Assembly (NCBI GenBank): GCA_020848905.1
Contig: JADLHG010000004.1
Location: 372,001 to 436,000, forward strand
Direction: 5' to 3'
Length of the DNA: 64,000 bases
Source: Deltaproteobacteria bacterium
GTDB taxonomy: Bacteria; Myxococcota_A; Polyangia; GCA-2747355; JADLHG01
Position numbers and translations under genes: made by a program. A model generated the notes under the pieces. The model saw nothing but the letters and a program-made list of their open reading frames with translations. It was not told the origin of the DNA and ran no database searches. This document shows positions 1 through 7,948 of the stretch, piece by piece; position 1 is the stretch's first letter; every line of letters begins with the position of its first letter.

Positions 1-1
1 C

Positions 2-394
2 AAGGACATCAAGCTCCCCTTCGCCGAGAAGGTGGACGCGATCCAGCGCGCCCCCGTCGTGGCCGTCTCCTTCCCGAAGGATGATCCCTCCGGCGGGGTC
101 GTGATCCTCGAGGGTAACGCCGTCTCGACGGCGAAGGAGCTCCTCGATGACGACAGCCCGGACTGGAACATCTCGCGCCTCAAGGAACAGCTGGAGGTGT
201 TCAAGAACAACTGGAAGGTCACCCACCCGAGCGAGAGCTTCAACGGCGATCTCATCCTCCAGGTGGACCAGAACGTGGACTTCAAGATCATCAAGAAGGT
301 GATGTATACGGCGGGCATCGCCGGCTATACGAACCTCATGTTCGCCGTGACGCAGAAGGCGAAGGGCGGGGGGGGCGAAGCCGCCGCCGAGTAG
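2..394 (+). CDS. ExbD/TolR family biopolymer transport protein, C-terminal part (5' end outside the window)
   Basis: The reading frame is open from base 2, so the start and the N-terminal membrane anchor lie upstream of the window. The last ~50 residues, with the DQNVDFKIIKKVMYTAG region and the closing NLMFAV strand, match the periplasmic domain of ExbD/TolR proteins, which couple the proton gradient to TonB- or Tol-driven work at the outer membrane together with an ExbB/TolQ partner. The segment between residues ~20 and 75 is longer than in compact ExbD proteins, as I recall for myxobacterial forms. It ends in a Gly/Ala/Glu-rich tail. An ExbB partner would be expected just upstream, which cannot be checked here. 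The family call is fairly sure; the exact subtype is not. Confidence 0.75.
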   Translation, partial: KDIKLPFAEKVDAIQRAPVVAVSFPKDDPSGGVVILEGNAVSTAKELLDDDSPDWNISRLKEQLEVFKNNWKVTHPSESFNGDLILQVDQNVDFKIIKKVMYTAGIAGYTNLMFAVTQKAKGGGGEAAAE

Positions 395-489
395 TACCTG
401 CCCGACGCCCCCACGGGGCCGCCGCCTGCCGCGCGGCTGACAGCACCGCAGTCCCGTCCAGCAACCCTCGCACCGAGACGCCAAGAACC

Positions 490-1086
490 ATGAAGCGACG
501 CGCGCTCCTGCTCTCTGCCCTCCTCGCTCTCGCGAGCTGTGCTGCCAAACCCTCGTCCATCGAGGTCACTCCGGACCAGCCGGTGCTCGGTGGCCGAGGA
601 GGACGAGTCCAGGCGAAGGCCACCGTGAAGGACAAGGAGGGCAACGTCATGCCCGCGCAGGCGGTGGTCTACCGCAGCTTGAATCCCACGCTCTTCGCGG
701 TGGACGACAAGGGGCAGATGGAGGCCCTGCGCTCGGGGAGCGGGAAACTGCTCGTCCAGGCGGGCGAGGTGACCAAGGAAGTGCCAGTGGTGGTGCAGAT
801 CCCCAAGCGCGTCGAGATCGACCCCGAAGCGCCCGTGTTGATGGTCGGCGTGCGCCGCGCGTTCAAGGCCACGGTCCTGAACGACCAAGACCAGGCCATG
901 TTTGGCGGGGGGATACGGTGGGCGAGCAGCGACCCGAGCGTCGCCTCCATCGACGACAAGGGGACGGTGAAGACGGTGAAGGAGGGCGAGGTCACCATCA
1001 CGGCCGAGGCTGCGGGAGTGAAGGGGACCACCAAGCTGACGGTGAAGCACGAGCGGTTGCAGGAAGACGGGACCCTCTCGCAGTAG
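490..1086 (+). CDS. Lipoprotein with two bacterial Ig-like (BIG2-type) domains
   Basis: A 198-residue protein that starts with a short basic signal peptide and a lipobox ending LASC, with the lipidated Cys at residue 17. Two consecutive ~80-residue beta-rich domains follow. The second has the BIG2 hallmark of a W-A/S-S-D-P-S-V-A-S-I-D strand-turn-strand followed by a G-x-V-x-T-V-K-x-G segment; the first is a weaker copy around NPTLFAVDDKGQ. Such domains usually act as adhesive or spacer modules on the cell surface. It lies 95 bases behind the ExbD-like gene on the same strand, so co-transcription is possible. No specific partner can be named. Confidence 0.75.
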   Translation: MKRRALLLSALLALASCAAKPSSIEVTPDQPVLGGRGGRVQAKATVKDKEGNVMPAQAVVYRSLNPTLFAVDDKGQMEALRSGSGKLLVQAGEVTKEVPVVVQIPKRVEIDPEAPVLMVGVRRAFKATVLNDQDQAMFGGGIRWASSDPSVASIDDKGTVKTVKEGEVTITAEAAGVKGTTKLTVKHERLQEDGTLSQ

Positions 1087-1109
1087 GCGCCCGTCGGGAG
1101 GAAGAGGGC

Positions 1110-1994
1110 TCAGTCCGCGACCTGAACCTCGCCCTCGAAGACCATCGTCGCCGGGCCCTCCATCCAGACGCGGGACAGATCCTCGGCGACCAGAATGTCG
1201 AGCGTCCCCCCGGGCAGGTGAATGGGGAGCGGGCGACCTGCGGGATGTCGGCCCGTCACGGTGGCAGCCACGGCCGTGGCGCAGGCGCCGGTGCCGCACG
1301 CGAGGGTGAGGCCGCAGCCCCGCTCCCAGACGGCGAGATCCAACCCTTCGCGGTTCGCGGCAGGCCGTGCGAACTCCACGTTGGTTCGCTGCGGGAATCG
1401 GGGGTGACGCTCGAGGCTCGGCCCGAGGGCGGCGGCGAGGGCCGTCACGTCGGCCGTCGCTTCCGCGAAGGTCACGAGGTGCGGGTTGCCCATGCTGACG
1501 GCGGTGGCGCGGAGGGTCGTGTCGCCCACCTGAATGGGCTGGTCCACGAAGCGACCCTCGGCCTGCATCGGGAGCTCCCGTGCCTCGAGGCCGGGGCGTC
1601 CCATGTCTACGCGCACCGACCGCACGAGCCCGTCGTCCCCGCGCGTGAGGGCGCACCGCAGCACCCCGGCTCCCGTGAGGATAGGGATCTCGGATAGGTG
1701 GCGGAAGCCTTCCAGGTGGTCATGGAGCAGCTTGGCCACGCAGCGAATGCCGTTGCCGCACATCTCCGACTCGCTTCCGTCGGAGTTGATGACCCGCATC
1801 TGCGCCAGGGCGTCCGGAGACGGGGAGGCCAGCACGAGGAGGACGCCGTCGGCGCCGATGCCGCGGTGGCGGTCGCAGAGCCGGACGGCGGTCTCGCGCG
1901 CCGTGAGGAGATCCACGGGGGCGGAGCGGCTGAGGCCGTCCACGACGATGAAGTCGTTTCCTAGACCGTGGAGCTTGCGGAAGGGCACGCGCAT
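1110..1994 (-). CDS. dapF: Diaminopimelate epimerase
   Basis: The 294-residue product converts LL- to meso-diaminopimelate for lysine and peptidoglycan synthesis. The N-terminus FRKLHGLGNDFIVVDG is typical of the family. Both active-site cysteines are visible, one in the GNGIRC motif and one in the ACGTGACAT motif, as required for the two-base racemisation mechanism. Length is normal (about 275-300 residues). It begins 35 bases after the secG stop codon on the same strand, so it is probably the last gene of the gap-pgk-tpiA-secG-dapF operon. Confidence 0.95.
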   Translation of the reverse strand: MRVPFRKLHGLGNDFIVVDGLSRSAPVDLLTARETAVRLCDRHRGIGADGVLLVLASPSPDALAQMRVINSDGSESEMCGNGIRCVAKLLHDHLEGFRHLSEIPILTGAGVLRCALTRGDDGLVRSVRVDMGRPGLEARELPMQAEGRFVDQPIQVGDTTLRATAVSMGNPHLVTFAEATADVTALAAALGPSLERHPRFPQRTNVEFARPAANREGLDLAVWERGCGLTLACGTGACATAVAATVTGRHPAGRPLPIHLPGGTLDILVAEDLSRVWMEGPATMVFEGEVQVAD

Positions 1995-2029
1995 GATCGG
2001 CTTTACCCTGGCGCCCGGAGCGGGAGGTC

Positions 2030-2653
2030 CTACTCGTCGGCCGGCTTGTCTGCGGCCGGCTTGTCTGCAGCCGGCTTGTCGGCGGCGGGCTTGTCGGCGG
2101 CCGGCTTGTCGGCGGCCGGCTTCTTGGCCGCAGGCTTCTTTGCGGGAGGCGCCGGGACCGCCGCCTTGTCCGCGCCCTCCGCGGCGGGGGCCGGGGCCTT
2201 CGAGGGCGCGGGCACCGCGGCAGGGGCCTTGGTCGGGGCAGGAGAGGGCGCTCCGCCGGGGGCGGATACCGCGGCAGGGGCCTTGGCCGGCACGGGCGCC
2301 TTGGACGAACTCACCTTCTCGGCGGCCTTCTTGGCCGCCTCCTGGAGCTTCTTTTCCTTGTCCTTGCGGTCCTTGTCGCGCTTGGCCTTCTCCTCGGCGC
2401 GCTTCTTGAGCACGACGTCTTCCTGCTGGCTGGCTTTCCAGGCCAGGCTCATGGAGGTGAGCATGAAGAGCACCGCCATGGTGGCCGTCATCTTGCCGAG
2501 GAAGGTGCCTGCCCCGCGGCCGCCGAAGACGGTCTGGCTGGCGCCGCCGAGGATGCCGATCCCCATCCCGGCTCCCTTGCCGGCCTGAAGCAGGATGACG
2601 AGGATGAGGAACACACAGATGATCACGTGAAGGATTGTGATGAGCGTAAACAT
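2030..2653 (-). CDS. secG: Preprotein translocase subunit SecG with a long low-complexity tail
   Basis: The first ~75 residues form the SecG core: a membrane segment (ITILHVIICVFLILVILLQ), the conserved Gly-rich linker with GGASQTVFGGRGAGTFLGK, and a second membrane segment, as in the SecYEG accessory subunit. The remaining ~130 residues are a charged helix rich in Lys/Glu followed by an Ala/Pro/Lys tail that ends in several tandem AADKP units. Most SecG proteins are 75-120 residues, so the tail is unusual in length. Placement directly after tpiA matches a common bacterial order. The tail is expected to be cytoplasmic or flexible; its function is unknown. Confidence 0.93.
   Translation of the reverse strand: MFTLITILHVIICVFLILVILLQAGKGAGMGIGILGGASQTVFGGRGAGTFLGKMTATMAVLFMLTSMSLAWKASQQEDVVLKKRAEEKAKRDKDRKDKEKKLQEAAKKAAEKVSSSKAPVPAKAPAAVSAPGGAPSPAPTKAPAAVPAPSKAPAPAAEGADKAAVPAPPAKKPAAKKPAADKPAADKPAADKPAADKPAADKPADE
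2038..2120 (-). repeat. 15-bp in-frame tandem repeat encoding the SecG AADKP tail
   Basis: Units of the form CCGGCTTGTCTGCGG (plus strand) begin at 2041, 2056, 2071, 2086 and 2101, with a diverged sixth at 2116. Each unit adds one Ala-Ala-Asp-Lys-Pro pentapeptide to the C-terminus of SecG. The period is exactly five codons, so unit gain or loss by slippage keeps the frame. Confidence 0.85.
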
Positions 2654-2711
2654 CGATCGTCCGTTTCCCCTGCCTGCTCGCGTCGAGGCGGAACAGCCGG
2701 TGGGGTGTAGT

Positions 2712-3485
2712 TCATTCCCTGGTGTATTTCAAGATCTCGATGAAGGACTCGGCCTGCAGGCTCGCCCCCCCGACGAGGGCCCCGTCGATGTCCGGCTGGG
2801 CCATCAGGCCCTGAACGTTGTCCGGTTTCACGCTCCCGCCGTACTGGAGGCGGATCCGTTCGGCCGTTTCGGCCCCAAAGAGCGTCGCGAGCCGAGTTCG
2901 CAGGAAGCCGTGGACCTCCTGCGCCTGGGCCGTCGAAGCGACCTTTCCGGTTCCGATGGCCCACACCGGCTCGTAAGCCACCACCACCGACGCGCCCGCC
3001 TCGCGCGAGACGCCGGCGAGCGCCCCTTCGAGCTGCCGCGACACGACGTCGAAGGTCCGGCCCGCCTCCCGTTCGGAGAGCAGCTCGCCCACGCAGAGCA
3101 CGGGCACGAGGCTGCTCCGCAGCACGGCGTGGACCTTGTTGTTGACGGTTCCGTCGTCCTCTCCGAAGAGCTGCCGCCGTTCGGAGTGGCCCACGATGAC
3201 GTGCGTGCACCCTACGTCAGCGAGTAGCGGGGCCGAGACCTCGCCGGTGAAGGCTCCTTCGTCGGCGTGATGGCAGTTCTGCGCCGCCACGATCAGCCGG
3301 GACCCCTCGACCCGACGCGCCACGGCCGACAGGGCCGTGAACGGTGGGGCGATGCCGACCTCCAGGTCGGCAGAGAGACCTCCGAGGACGTTACGTATCG
3401 AAGACGCCAGCTCGAGCGCCTGCGCGACGGTCTTGTTCAGCTTCCAGTTGCCGATGATGATCGGCCGCCGCTTGCTCAGGGCCAT
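2712..3485 (-). CDS. tpiA: Triosephosphate isomerase
   Basis: The 257-residue enzyme interconverts dihydroxyacetone phosphate and glyceraldehyde 3-phosphate. The N-terminal GNWKLN, the catalytic His in VGHSER, the catalytic Glu in AYEPVWAIGTG and the C-terminal YGGSV phosphate-binding loop are all present. The start was set at the ATG giving MALSKRRPIIIGNWK; an upstream in-frame extension of 32 residues looks like non-coding read-through. It lies between pgk and secG on the same strand, with short gaps of 28 and 58 bases. Confidence 0.96.
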   Translation of the reverse strand: MALSKRRPIIIGNWKLNKTVAQALELASSIRNVLGGLSADLEVGIAPPFTALSAVARRVEGSRLIVAAQNCHHADEGAFTGEVSAPLLADVGCTHVIVGHSERRQLFGEDDGTVNNKVHAVLRSSLVPVLCVGELLSEREAGRTFDVVSRQLEGALAGVSREAGASVVVAYEPVWAIGTGKVASTAQAQEVHGFLRTRLATLFGAETAERIRLQYGGSVKPDNVQGLMAQPDIDGALVGGASLQAESFIEILKYTRE

Positions 3486-3513
3486 GCTTTGTCCGCGTCT
3501 TCGAGTGTCGCGC

Positions 3514-4701
3514 CTAGCTCTCGAGGGCCGTGATTCCGGGCAGCGCCTTCCCCTCGATGAACTCGAGGGAAGCACCTCCACCGGTAGAAATGTGCGTAAT
3601 CCGGGGGGCGAGCCCGCTCTGCTGAACCGCAGCCACCGAGTCGCCGCCGCCCACGACGCTGAAGGCGCCGCTCGCCGCCACTGCCTTCGCCATGGCCAGC
3701 GTTCCCTCTGCGTAGGCGGGGCGCTCGAAGACGCCCATCGGCCCGTTCCAGAAGATGGCCTTGGCCTGTCCGAGCTGCGCTTCGAAGAGACTGCGCGTCT
3801 TCGGCCCGATGTCGAGCGCCATCAGGTCTCCGGAAACCTCGCCGGCCGGGACGGTGGCCTGGGCCGGCTGGTCGAGTCCGGTCCCGCATACCAGGTCGAC
3901 GGGGAGGTGGAGCGCCACTCCCGCCTTCTCGGCAGCGGCGCTTATCCGCCGGGCCACGTCGAGGTAGTCGTCCTCCACGAGCGATGCGCCGACGAGGCCT
4001 CCCCGGGCCTTGAGGAACGTATTCGCCATGGCGCCGCCGACGAGGAGCACGTTCACCCGCTTGATCAGGTTCTCGAGCACGCCGATCTTGTCCGCGACCT
4101 TCGCTCCGCCGAGAAGCGCGGCGAAGGGGCGCGGCGGGTCCTTCAGGAGCCGGCCGAGCGCCTCGACCTCCTGCATCATCAGGAATCCGGCCCCGCGCGC
4201 GGCGAGCTGCGACACCATCCCCACCGTCGAGGCATGCGCGCGATGGGCGGTGCCGAAGGCATCGTTCACGTAGACGTCCGCGAGCGAGGCGAGCTGGCGC
4301 GAGAACGCATCGTCGTTCGCCTCCTCGCCCGGGTGGAACCGGAGGTTCTCGAGCAGCACCACGTCGCCTTCACGCATGTCGGTGACGAGCTTCCGGGCGC
4401 CGTCGCCCACGACTTCGTCGATGGCCAGGACGCGGTACCCGTCGCCGAGGTGCTTGGCCAGCACGGCGCCCACCGGCTCCATGCGGTACTTCGGGTTCGG
4501 CTTGCCCTTCGGGCGTCCGAGGTGCGATGCCAGGATCAGCTTCCCCTTCGCATCCAAGACGTGGCGGATGGTGGGCAGCGAGGCCACGACGCGCGTGTCG
4601 TCCGTTACGCGAAGCTGGTCGTCCAGGGGAACGTTGAAATCCACCCGGCAGAAGACCCGCTTCCCTGTGATCGGTAGACCGTCGACGCGCTTGATGGCCA
4701 T
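3514..4701 (-). CDS. pgk: Phosphoglycerate kinase
   Basis: The 395-residue enzyme transfers phosphate from 1,3-bisphosphoglycerate to ADP. The N-terminal RVDFNVPL substrate loop, the SHLGRPKG motif, the LLENLRFHPGEE region, LLGGAKVADKIGV and the C-terminal GGGDSVAAV and STGGGASLEFIEG motifs are complete. The start ATG (MAIKRVDG) lies 2 bases beyond the gap stop codon, and the ORF could be extended upstream only into gap, so this start is preferred. It is the second gene of the glycolytic operon. Confidence 0.97.
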   Translation of the reverse strand: MAIKRVDGLPITGKRVFCRVDFNVPLDDQLRVTDDTRVVASLPTIRHVLDAKGKLILASHLGRPKGKPNPKYRMEPVGAVLAKHLGDGYRVLAIDEVVGDGARKLVTDMREGDVVLLENLRFHPGEEANDDAFSRQLASLADVYVNDAFGTAHRAHASTVGMVSQLAARGAGFLMMQEVEALGRLLKDPPRPFAALLGGAKVADKIGVLENLIKRVNVLLVGGAMANTFLKARGGLVGASLVEDDYLDVARRISAAAEKAGVALHLPVDLVCGTGLDQPAQATVPAGEVSGDLMALDIGPKTRSLFEAQLGQAKAIFWNGPMGVFERPAYAEGTLAMAKAVAASGAFSVVGGGDSVAAVQQSGLAPRITHISTGGGASLEFIEGKALPGITALES

Positions 4702-4703
4702 GG

Positions 4704-5714
4704 CTACAGCCTCTGCGCGACGAGCTTGCACATGTCCCAGAGGCGGGCCGAATAGCCCATCTCGTTGTCGTACCAGGCGAACACCTTCGCGAACTTGTCG
4801 CCCTGGACCATGGTCGAGGGCAGATCGACGCACGACGAATGGGTCTGGCTGAGGAAGTCGATCGAGACCAGCGGCTCATCTACCGCCAGCATGATCCCGC
4901 GGAACTCCTTCTCCGCCGCGGCGCGCAGCGCGCCGTTGATCGCGTCGCGAGTGGCCGGCTTCGCCAGGTTGACGGTCAGGTCCACCAGCGAGACGTTGGG
5001 GGTTGGAACGCGGATAGCGATCCCGTCCAGCTTGCCCACGAGCGCCGGGAGGACGAGCCCGATGGCCTTGGCTGCACCGGTGCTGGTGGGGATCATGGAG
5101 GTGGCCGCCGCACGCGCCCGGCGGAGGTCCTTGTGCGGTGCATCCAGGATGCGCTGGTCGTTGGTGTACGAATGCACCGTGGTCATGAGGCCGGACTCGA
5201 TACCGAAGTTCTCATGGATGACCTTGGCCACGGGGGCCAGGCAGTTCGTGGTGCAGGAGGCGTTGCTGATGACGTGATGCTTCTCCGGGTCGTACGTCGC
5301 GGTATTGATCCCAAGGCACAGCGTGGCGTCGACGGCGCCCTTGGCGGGGGCGCTCAGGATGACCTTCCGGGCGCCGGCCTCGAGGTGCATCGCGCACTCG
5401 TCGCGCTTGGTGAAACGACCGGTGCACTCGAGCACGACGTCCACTTTCAGATCCTTCCACGGGAGCTTCTTCGGATCGGATTCCGCGAAACACTGAACGG
5501 ACTTACCGTTGACTACGATGGCGCCGTCCTTGGCCACGGAGGTGCCAGGGAATTGCCGATGGATGGAGTCGTACTTCAGCAGGTGCGCCAGTGTGGCGGC
5601 GTCGGTGAGGTCATTGACCGCGACGAGCTCGGCGCCCGTGGTGTCATTGGCCCAGATGCGGGTCACGCACCGGCCGATTCGCCCGAACCCATTAATAGCG
5701 ACGCGAACTCCCAT
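4704..5714 (-). CDS. gap: Glyceraldehyde-3-phosphate dehydrogenase
   Basis: A type I GAPDH of 336 residues. The N-terminal INGFGRIGR forms the NAD-binding fold, the catalytic Cys lies in SNASCTTNCLAP and the partner His in the TVHSYTNDQ segment. The C-terminal WYDNEMGYS motif is intact. The start ATG (MGVRVAING) has a GAGGGGACC ribosome-binding sequence just upstream; an in-frame GTG 33 bases earlier is less likely. It is the first gene of the operon that continues into pgk, tpiA, secG and dapF. Confidence 0.97.
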   Translation of the reverse strand: MGVRVAINGFGRIGRCVTRIWANDTTGAELVAVNDLTDAATLAHLLKYDSIHRQFPGTSVAKDGAIVVNGKSVQCFAESDPKKLPWKDLKVDVVLECTGRFTKRDECAMHLEAGARKVILSAPAKGAVDATLCLGINTATYDPEKHHVISNASCTTNCLAPVAKVIHENFGIESGLMTTVHSYTNDQRILDAPHKDLRRARAAATSMIPTSTGAAKAIGLVLPALVGKLDGIAIRVPTPNVSLVDLTVNLAKPATRDAINGALRAAAEKEFRGIMLAVDEPLVSIDFLSQTHSSCVDLPSTMVQGDKFAKVFAWYDNEMGYSARLWDMCKLVAQRL

Positions 5715-5797
5715 GGTCCCCTCCCTGTGAGGTGTGACGACCTGCAACGCGCGACTCGGGGTTCATTAAGGACGCCCTGGGTCGCTTGGCGCGCAGA

Positions 5798-5827
5798 ACT
5801 CTACTTCCCACCTGGGGCCCAATGCAA
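5798..5827 (-). promoter_or_regulatory. Possible sigma70-type promoter of the gap operon
   Basis: Read on the minus strand, TTGCAT (5822-5827) is followed after 18 bases by TAGAGT (5798-5803). Transcription would start near 5790 and give a leader of about 75 bases. The -10 match is only moderate. The rest of the space between gap and the small gene upstream (5715-5962) shows nothing else I can name. Confidence 0.3.
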
Positions 5828-5962
5828 CTGGAGCCTACGGAGGTCATGCCGCGCAGGAGGCGTGCGGCGGCCGCTCCGCTCTGTGCTCGGGGCGCACACG
5901 CCACCGGTCCTACACACCATGGGTTCGAAGGCCGAAAGGGGGGAGTCGCGCCGAAGGTAGGG

Positions 5963-6157
5963 CTACTGGGGGTTCACGTTGCTTTGTTCGCCGCGAAGGT
6001 CGGAGGTGACGAGGCTGATGAGCTCGGTGCTCAGCGAGACGATCTGTCGGCTGTCGTAGCCGTTCTGTTTGAGTTCCTTGAAGAGCGAACGGGCAATGAT
6101 CTTCAGGGCCTTATCGTTGCCCGGTGCAGCGTTGGCTTGAGCTAGCAGTGGTGCCAT
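5963..6157 (-). CDS. Small hypothetical protein (64 residues)
   Basis: An unrecognised small acidic/basic protein with the core KALKIIARSLFKELKQNGYDSRQIVSLSTELISLVTSD, which reads as two or three amphipathic helices. The start ATG has a clear AGGAAGG ribosome-binding sequence 7-13 bases upstream, and the composition is protein-like rather than the Arg/Pro/Ala-rich pattern of GC-driven false frames here. There is no signal peptide or membrane segment. It precedes the gap operon on the same strand by about 250 bases. Function unknown. Confidence 0.6.
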   Translation of the reverse strand: MAPLLAQANAAPGNDKALKIIARSLFKELKQNGYDSRQIVSLSTELISLVTSDLRGEQSNVNPQ

Positions 6158-6421
6158 GGGCGCCCTTCCTGGGTAAACTGCCGTAGACCGTGAGCAAGCT
6201 GCATGCCACGGGCTGCTTTGTGCGTGATCGTTCGGGATTTCGCCGGCGGCGGGGTCCCCCGGTGCGTAGGGCGGTGCGCACCGGACCGGCCCGTGGCCCC
6301 GCGCTGCGTAGGCCGGTATGCAGTCGCGGCGGTCCAGCCCTCGGAGATCTAACCGGATCTCTTGACCCGGCGGGCGCGACCACTTGACGCTCTCCGGTCG
6401 CTCGCCAGCCTGCGCCTGGGG

Positions 6422-6763
6422 TCAGGAACCCAGCCTGGACAGGAACCGCTCCAGGCGCTCGCACTGGGCCGTATCCAGCGCCGCGAACCGTATCCCCGCC
6501 TCGTGTTCCCCGTCGGCATGAGCGGATTGCCAGATCACCTCTCCCACCAGTTCGAGCGGCGAGGAGATCTCGTCCTCCACTCCATCCTCGACGAGGAAGA
6601 GAGACAGTCCGAGCGGGGCACCCTCGGGGAGCCGCCGGCCCATCGTGAGCCCAACGCCCCCACGGCTCAGGTTCTTCGCCTGGGCAGGCACCTCCTCCGC
6701 ATCGAGTCGGATCTCCGCGGCGGCAGCGATCTCGTACCGGAAACTCAGGCGCCGGTTCGGCAT
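6422..6763 (-). CDS. PilZ domain protein (c-di-GMP binding), second of a tandem pair
   Basis: A 113-residue single-domain PilZ protein. The c-di-GMP-binding signature is complete: an Arg-rich RRLSFR at residues 4-9 and the NLSRGG motif near residue 33, followed by the beta-barrel strand ending AGIRFAAL. Its start has a GAGGGAG ribosome-binding sequence that overlaps the end of the preceding PilZ gene, only 10 bases away. It is probably a c-di-GMP effector acting on motility or the cell surface; the target is not evident. Confidence 0.85.
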   Translation of the reverse strand: MPNRRLSFRYEIAAAAEIRLDAEEVPAQAKNLSRGGVGLTMGRRLPEGAPLGLSLFLVEDGVEDEISSPLELVGEVIWQSAHADGEHEAGIRFAALDTAQCERLERFLSRLGS

Positions 6764-6773
6764 GCGTACTCCC

Positions 6774-7190
6774 TCATAGGTCGTCTTCGCCGTCCACGTC
6801 GAACGGGCTGGCCGCTTCCTGCCGGGCCTGAGAGTCGGGGGCTACCTCTTGCTGCAGGAACCGCAGAAACATGTCCAGGTGGCTCTCTGTCGCGGGCGAC
6901 AGCGGTGCGAAGGCGGCGCCGACCTGGAAGGTGCGCGGTCCGAGCGGCGTGCACCATATCGCCCGGCCTTCGACGACGAGCTCTTCGGAGAAGGAGGACC
7001 GTCCGAGCGCGAGGCAGAGCGCGAGCTCGAGCGGAGTTCCGGCGACGATCGGCGCGGGGCAGATCATGCAGATGCCGCCCCGACTCACATCGCGCGTCAC
7101 GACCTCGAGGGGTGGCGTGCTGTTGCGGATGTGGGTCCGGAGCTCGACCGCGAAACGACGTTCGCGCCGCTGGTCAGGAGGGCGGGTCAT
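6774..7190 (-). CDS. PilZ domain protein (c-di-GMP binding), first of a tandem pair
   Basis: A 138-residue PilZ protein. The binding residues RRERRF at the N-terminus and DVSRGG near residue 36 are both present, and the barrel closes with the VGAAFAPLS strand. The last ~35 residues are an acidic tail outside the domain. The ATG overlaps the stop codon of the upstream secreted-protein gene in an ATGA arrangement, which fixes the start and implies translational coupling. In-frame extension upstream would run through that gene, so a longer product is unlikely. Confidence 0.85.
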   Translation of the reverse strand: MTRPPDQRRERRFAVELRTHIRNSTPPLEVVTRDVSRGGICMICPAPIVAGTPLELALCLALGRSSFSEELVVEGRAIWCTPLGPRTFQVGAAFAPLSPATESHLDMFLRFLQQEVAPDSQARQEAASPFDVDGEDDL

Positions 7191-7810
7191 GGAATGCCTT
7201 CGCGCGCGAGCAGTCCACCTGTGAGTACCTCGAGCAGCGCCCGACGCTGCGCGAGCTCTTCTTTGAGCTCGTCCCTCTGGTCGACCGAGAGGGAGCCGGT
7301 GTCGGCGGCCAGGCGCGCCCGCACGTTCCTCCATTGGGAGTATGCGCGGGCGACCCGTTCCAGCAGGTCCTGTCGCTGTCGCACGAGGTGTTGTCGCAGC
7401 GCGGTCACTCGAAGCTCCCGTCCGTCGAATACGAGCCGTTCCAGATCCCACGTTGCCCGAATCTCCCAGCGAAGGGCAACATGGTTGTTCAGTTCGAGTC
7501 CCGCCGGTCGGGGACCGCCTTGCTCCCAGAACTCCCCGAGGGTTTGCCCGTAGAGGAAGCGCACCGAGAAACGCGGGACGAGCGGAGACCAGGCGAGGCG
7601 CCGACGCATCCGACGCTCCGCCTCCTCCGTTCCGAGTCCCGCCACTTCGAAGGCGGCGTGGGCCAAGCGGTCGAGGGACGGTTCGCGTCGGACGGGCCAT
7701 CGCAGCCCGCGGACCTCGCCGCGTGCAGGCGGCGAGCCTCCGAGAAGCGCTAGAAGGCAGAGGGGGAGGCATAGACGGCGACGTGGACGGGGCGCGGCGT
7801 GGCGAGGCAT
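7187..7810 (-). CDS. Hypothetical secreted/periplasmic protein upstream of two PilZ genes
   Basis: A 207-residue protein with a clear signal peptide (Arg-rich start, hydrophobic LCLPLCLLALLGG, cleavage expected after the PPARG region). The middle has aromatic strand-like stretches including RFSVRFLYGQ and RWEIRATWDLERLVFDGREL. The C-terminal ~80 residues are a long charged helix, probably coiled coil. I do not recognise a named family; the aromatic and helical mix loosely recalls outer-membrane-associated proteins. It shares a 4-base overlap with the first PilZ gene and so belongs to the same three-gene operon. Confidence 0.7.
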   Translation of the reverse strand: MPRHAAPRPRRRLCLPLCLLALLGGSPPARGEVRGLRWPVRREPSLDRLAHAAFEVAGLGTEEAERRMRRRLAWSPLVPRFSVRFLYGQTLGEFWEQGGPRPAGLELNNHVALRWEIRATWDLERLVFDGRELRVTALRQHLVRQRQDLLERVARAYSQWRNVRARLAADTGSLSVDQRDELKEELAQRRALLEVLTGGLLAREGIP

Positions 7811-7948
7811 GAAGGGTCGAGTTGCAGGGGCTGTGCCTGCCCGTCGAGCACGCGCTTTCGTGGCTTTCCGAGGCTACGACGAGCCACGCGTCCGGAATCC
7901 GGTCCGGAGCCGTGCGCCGTTCGGACGCGGCGGGCTACTGGGTGCGGA

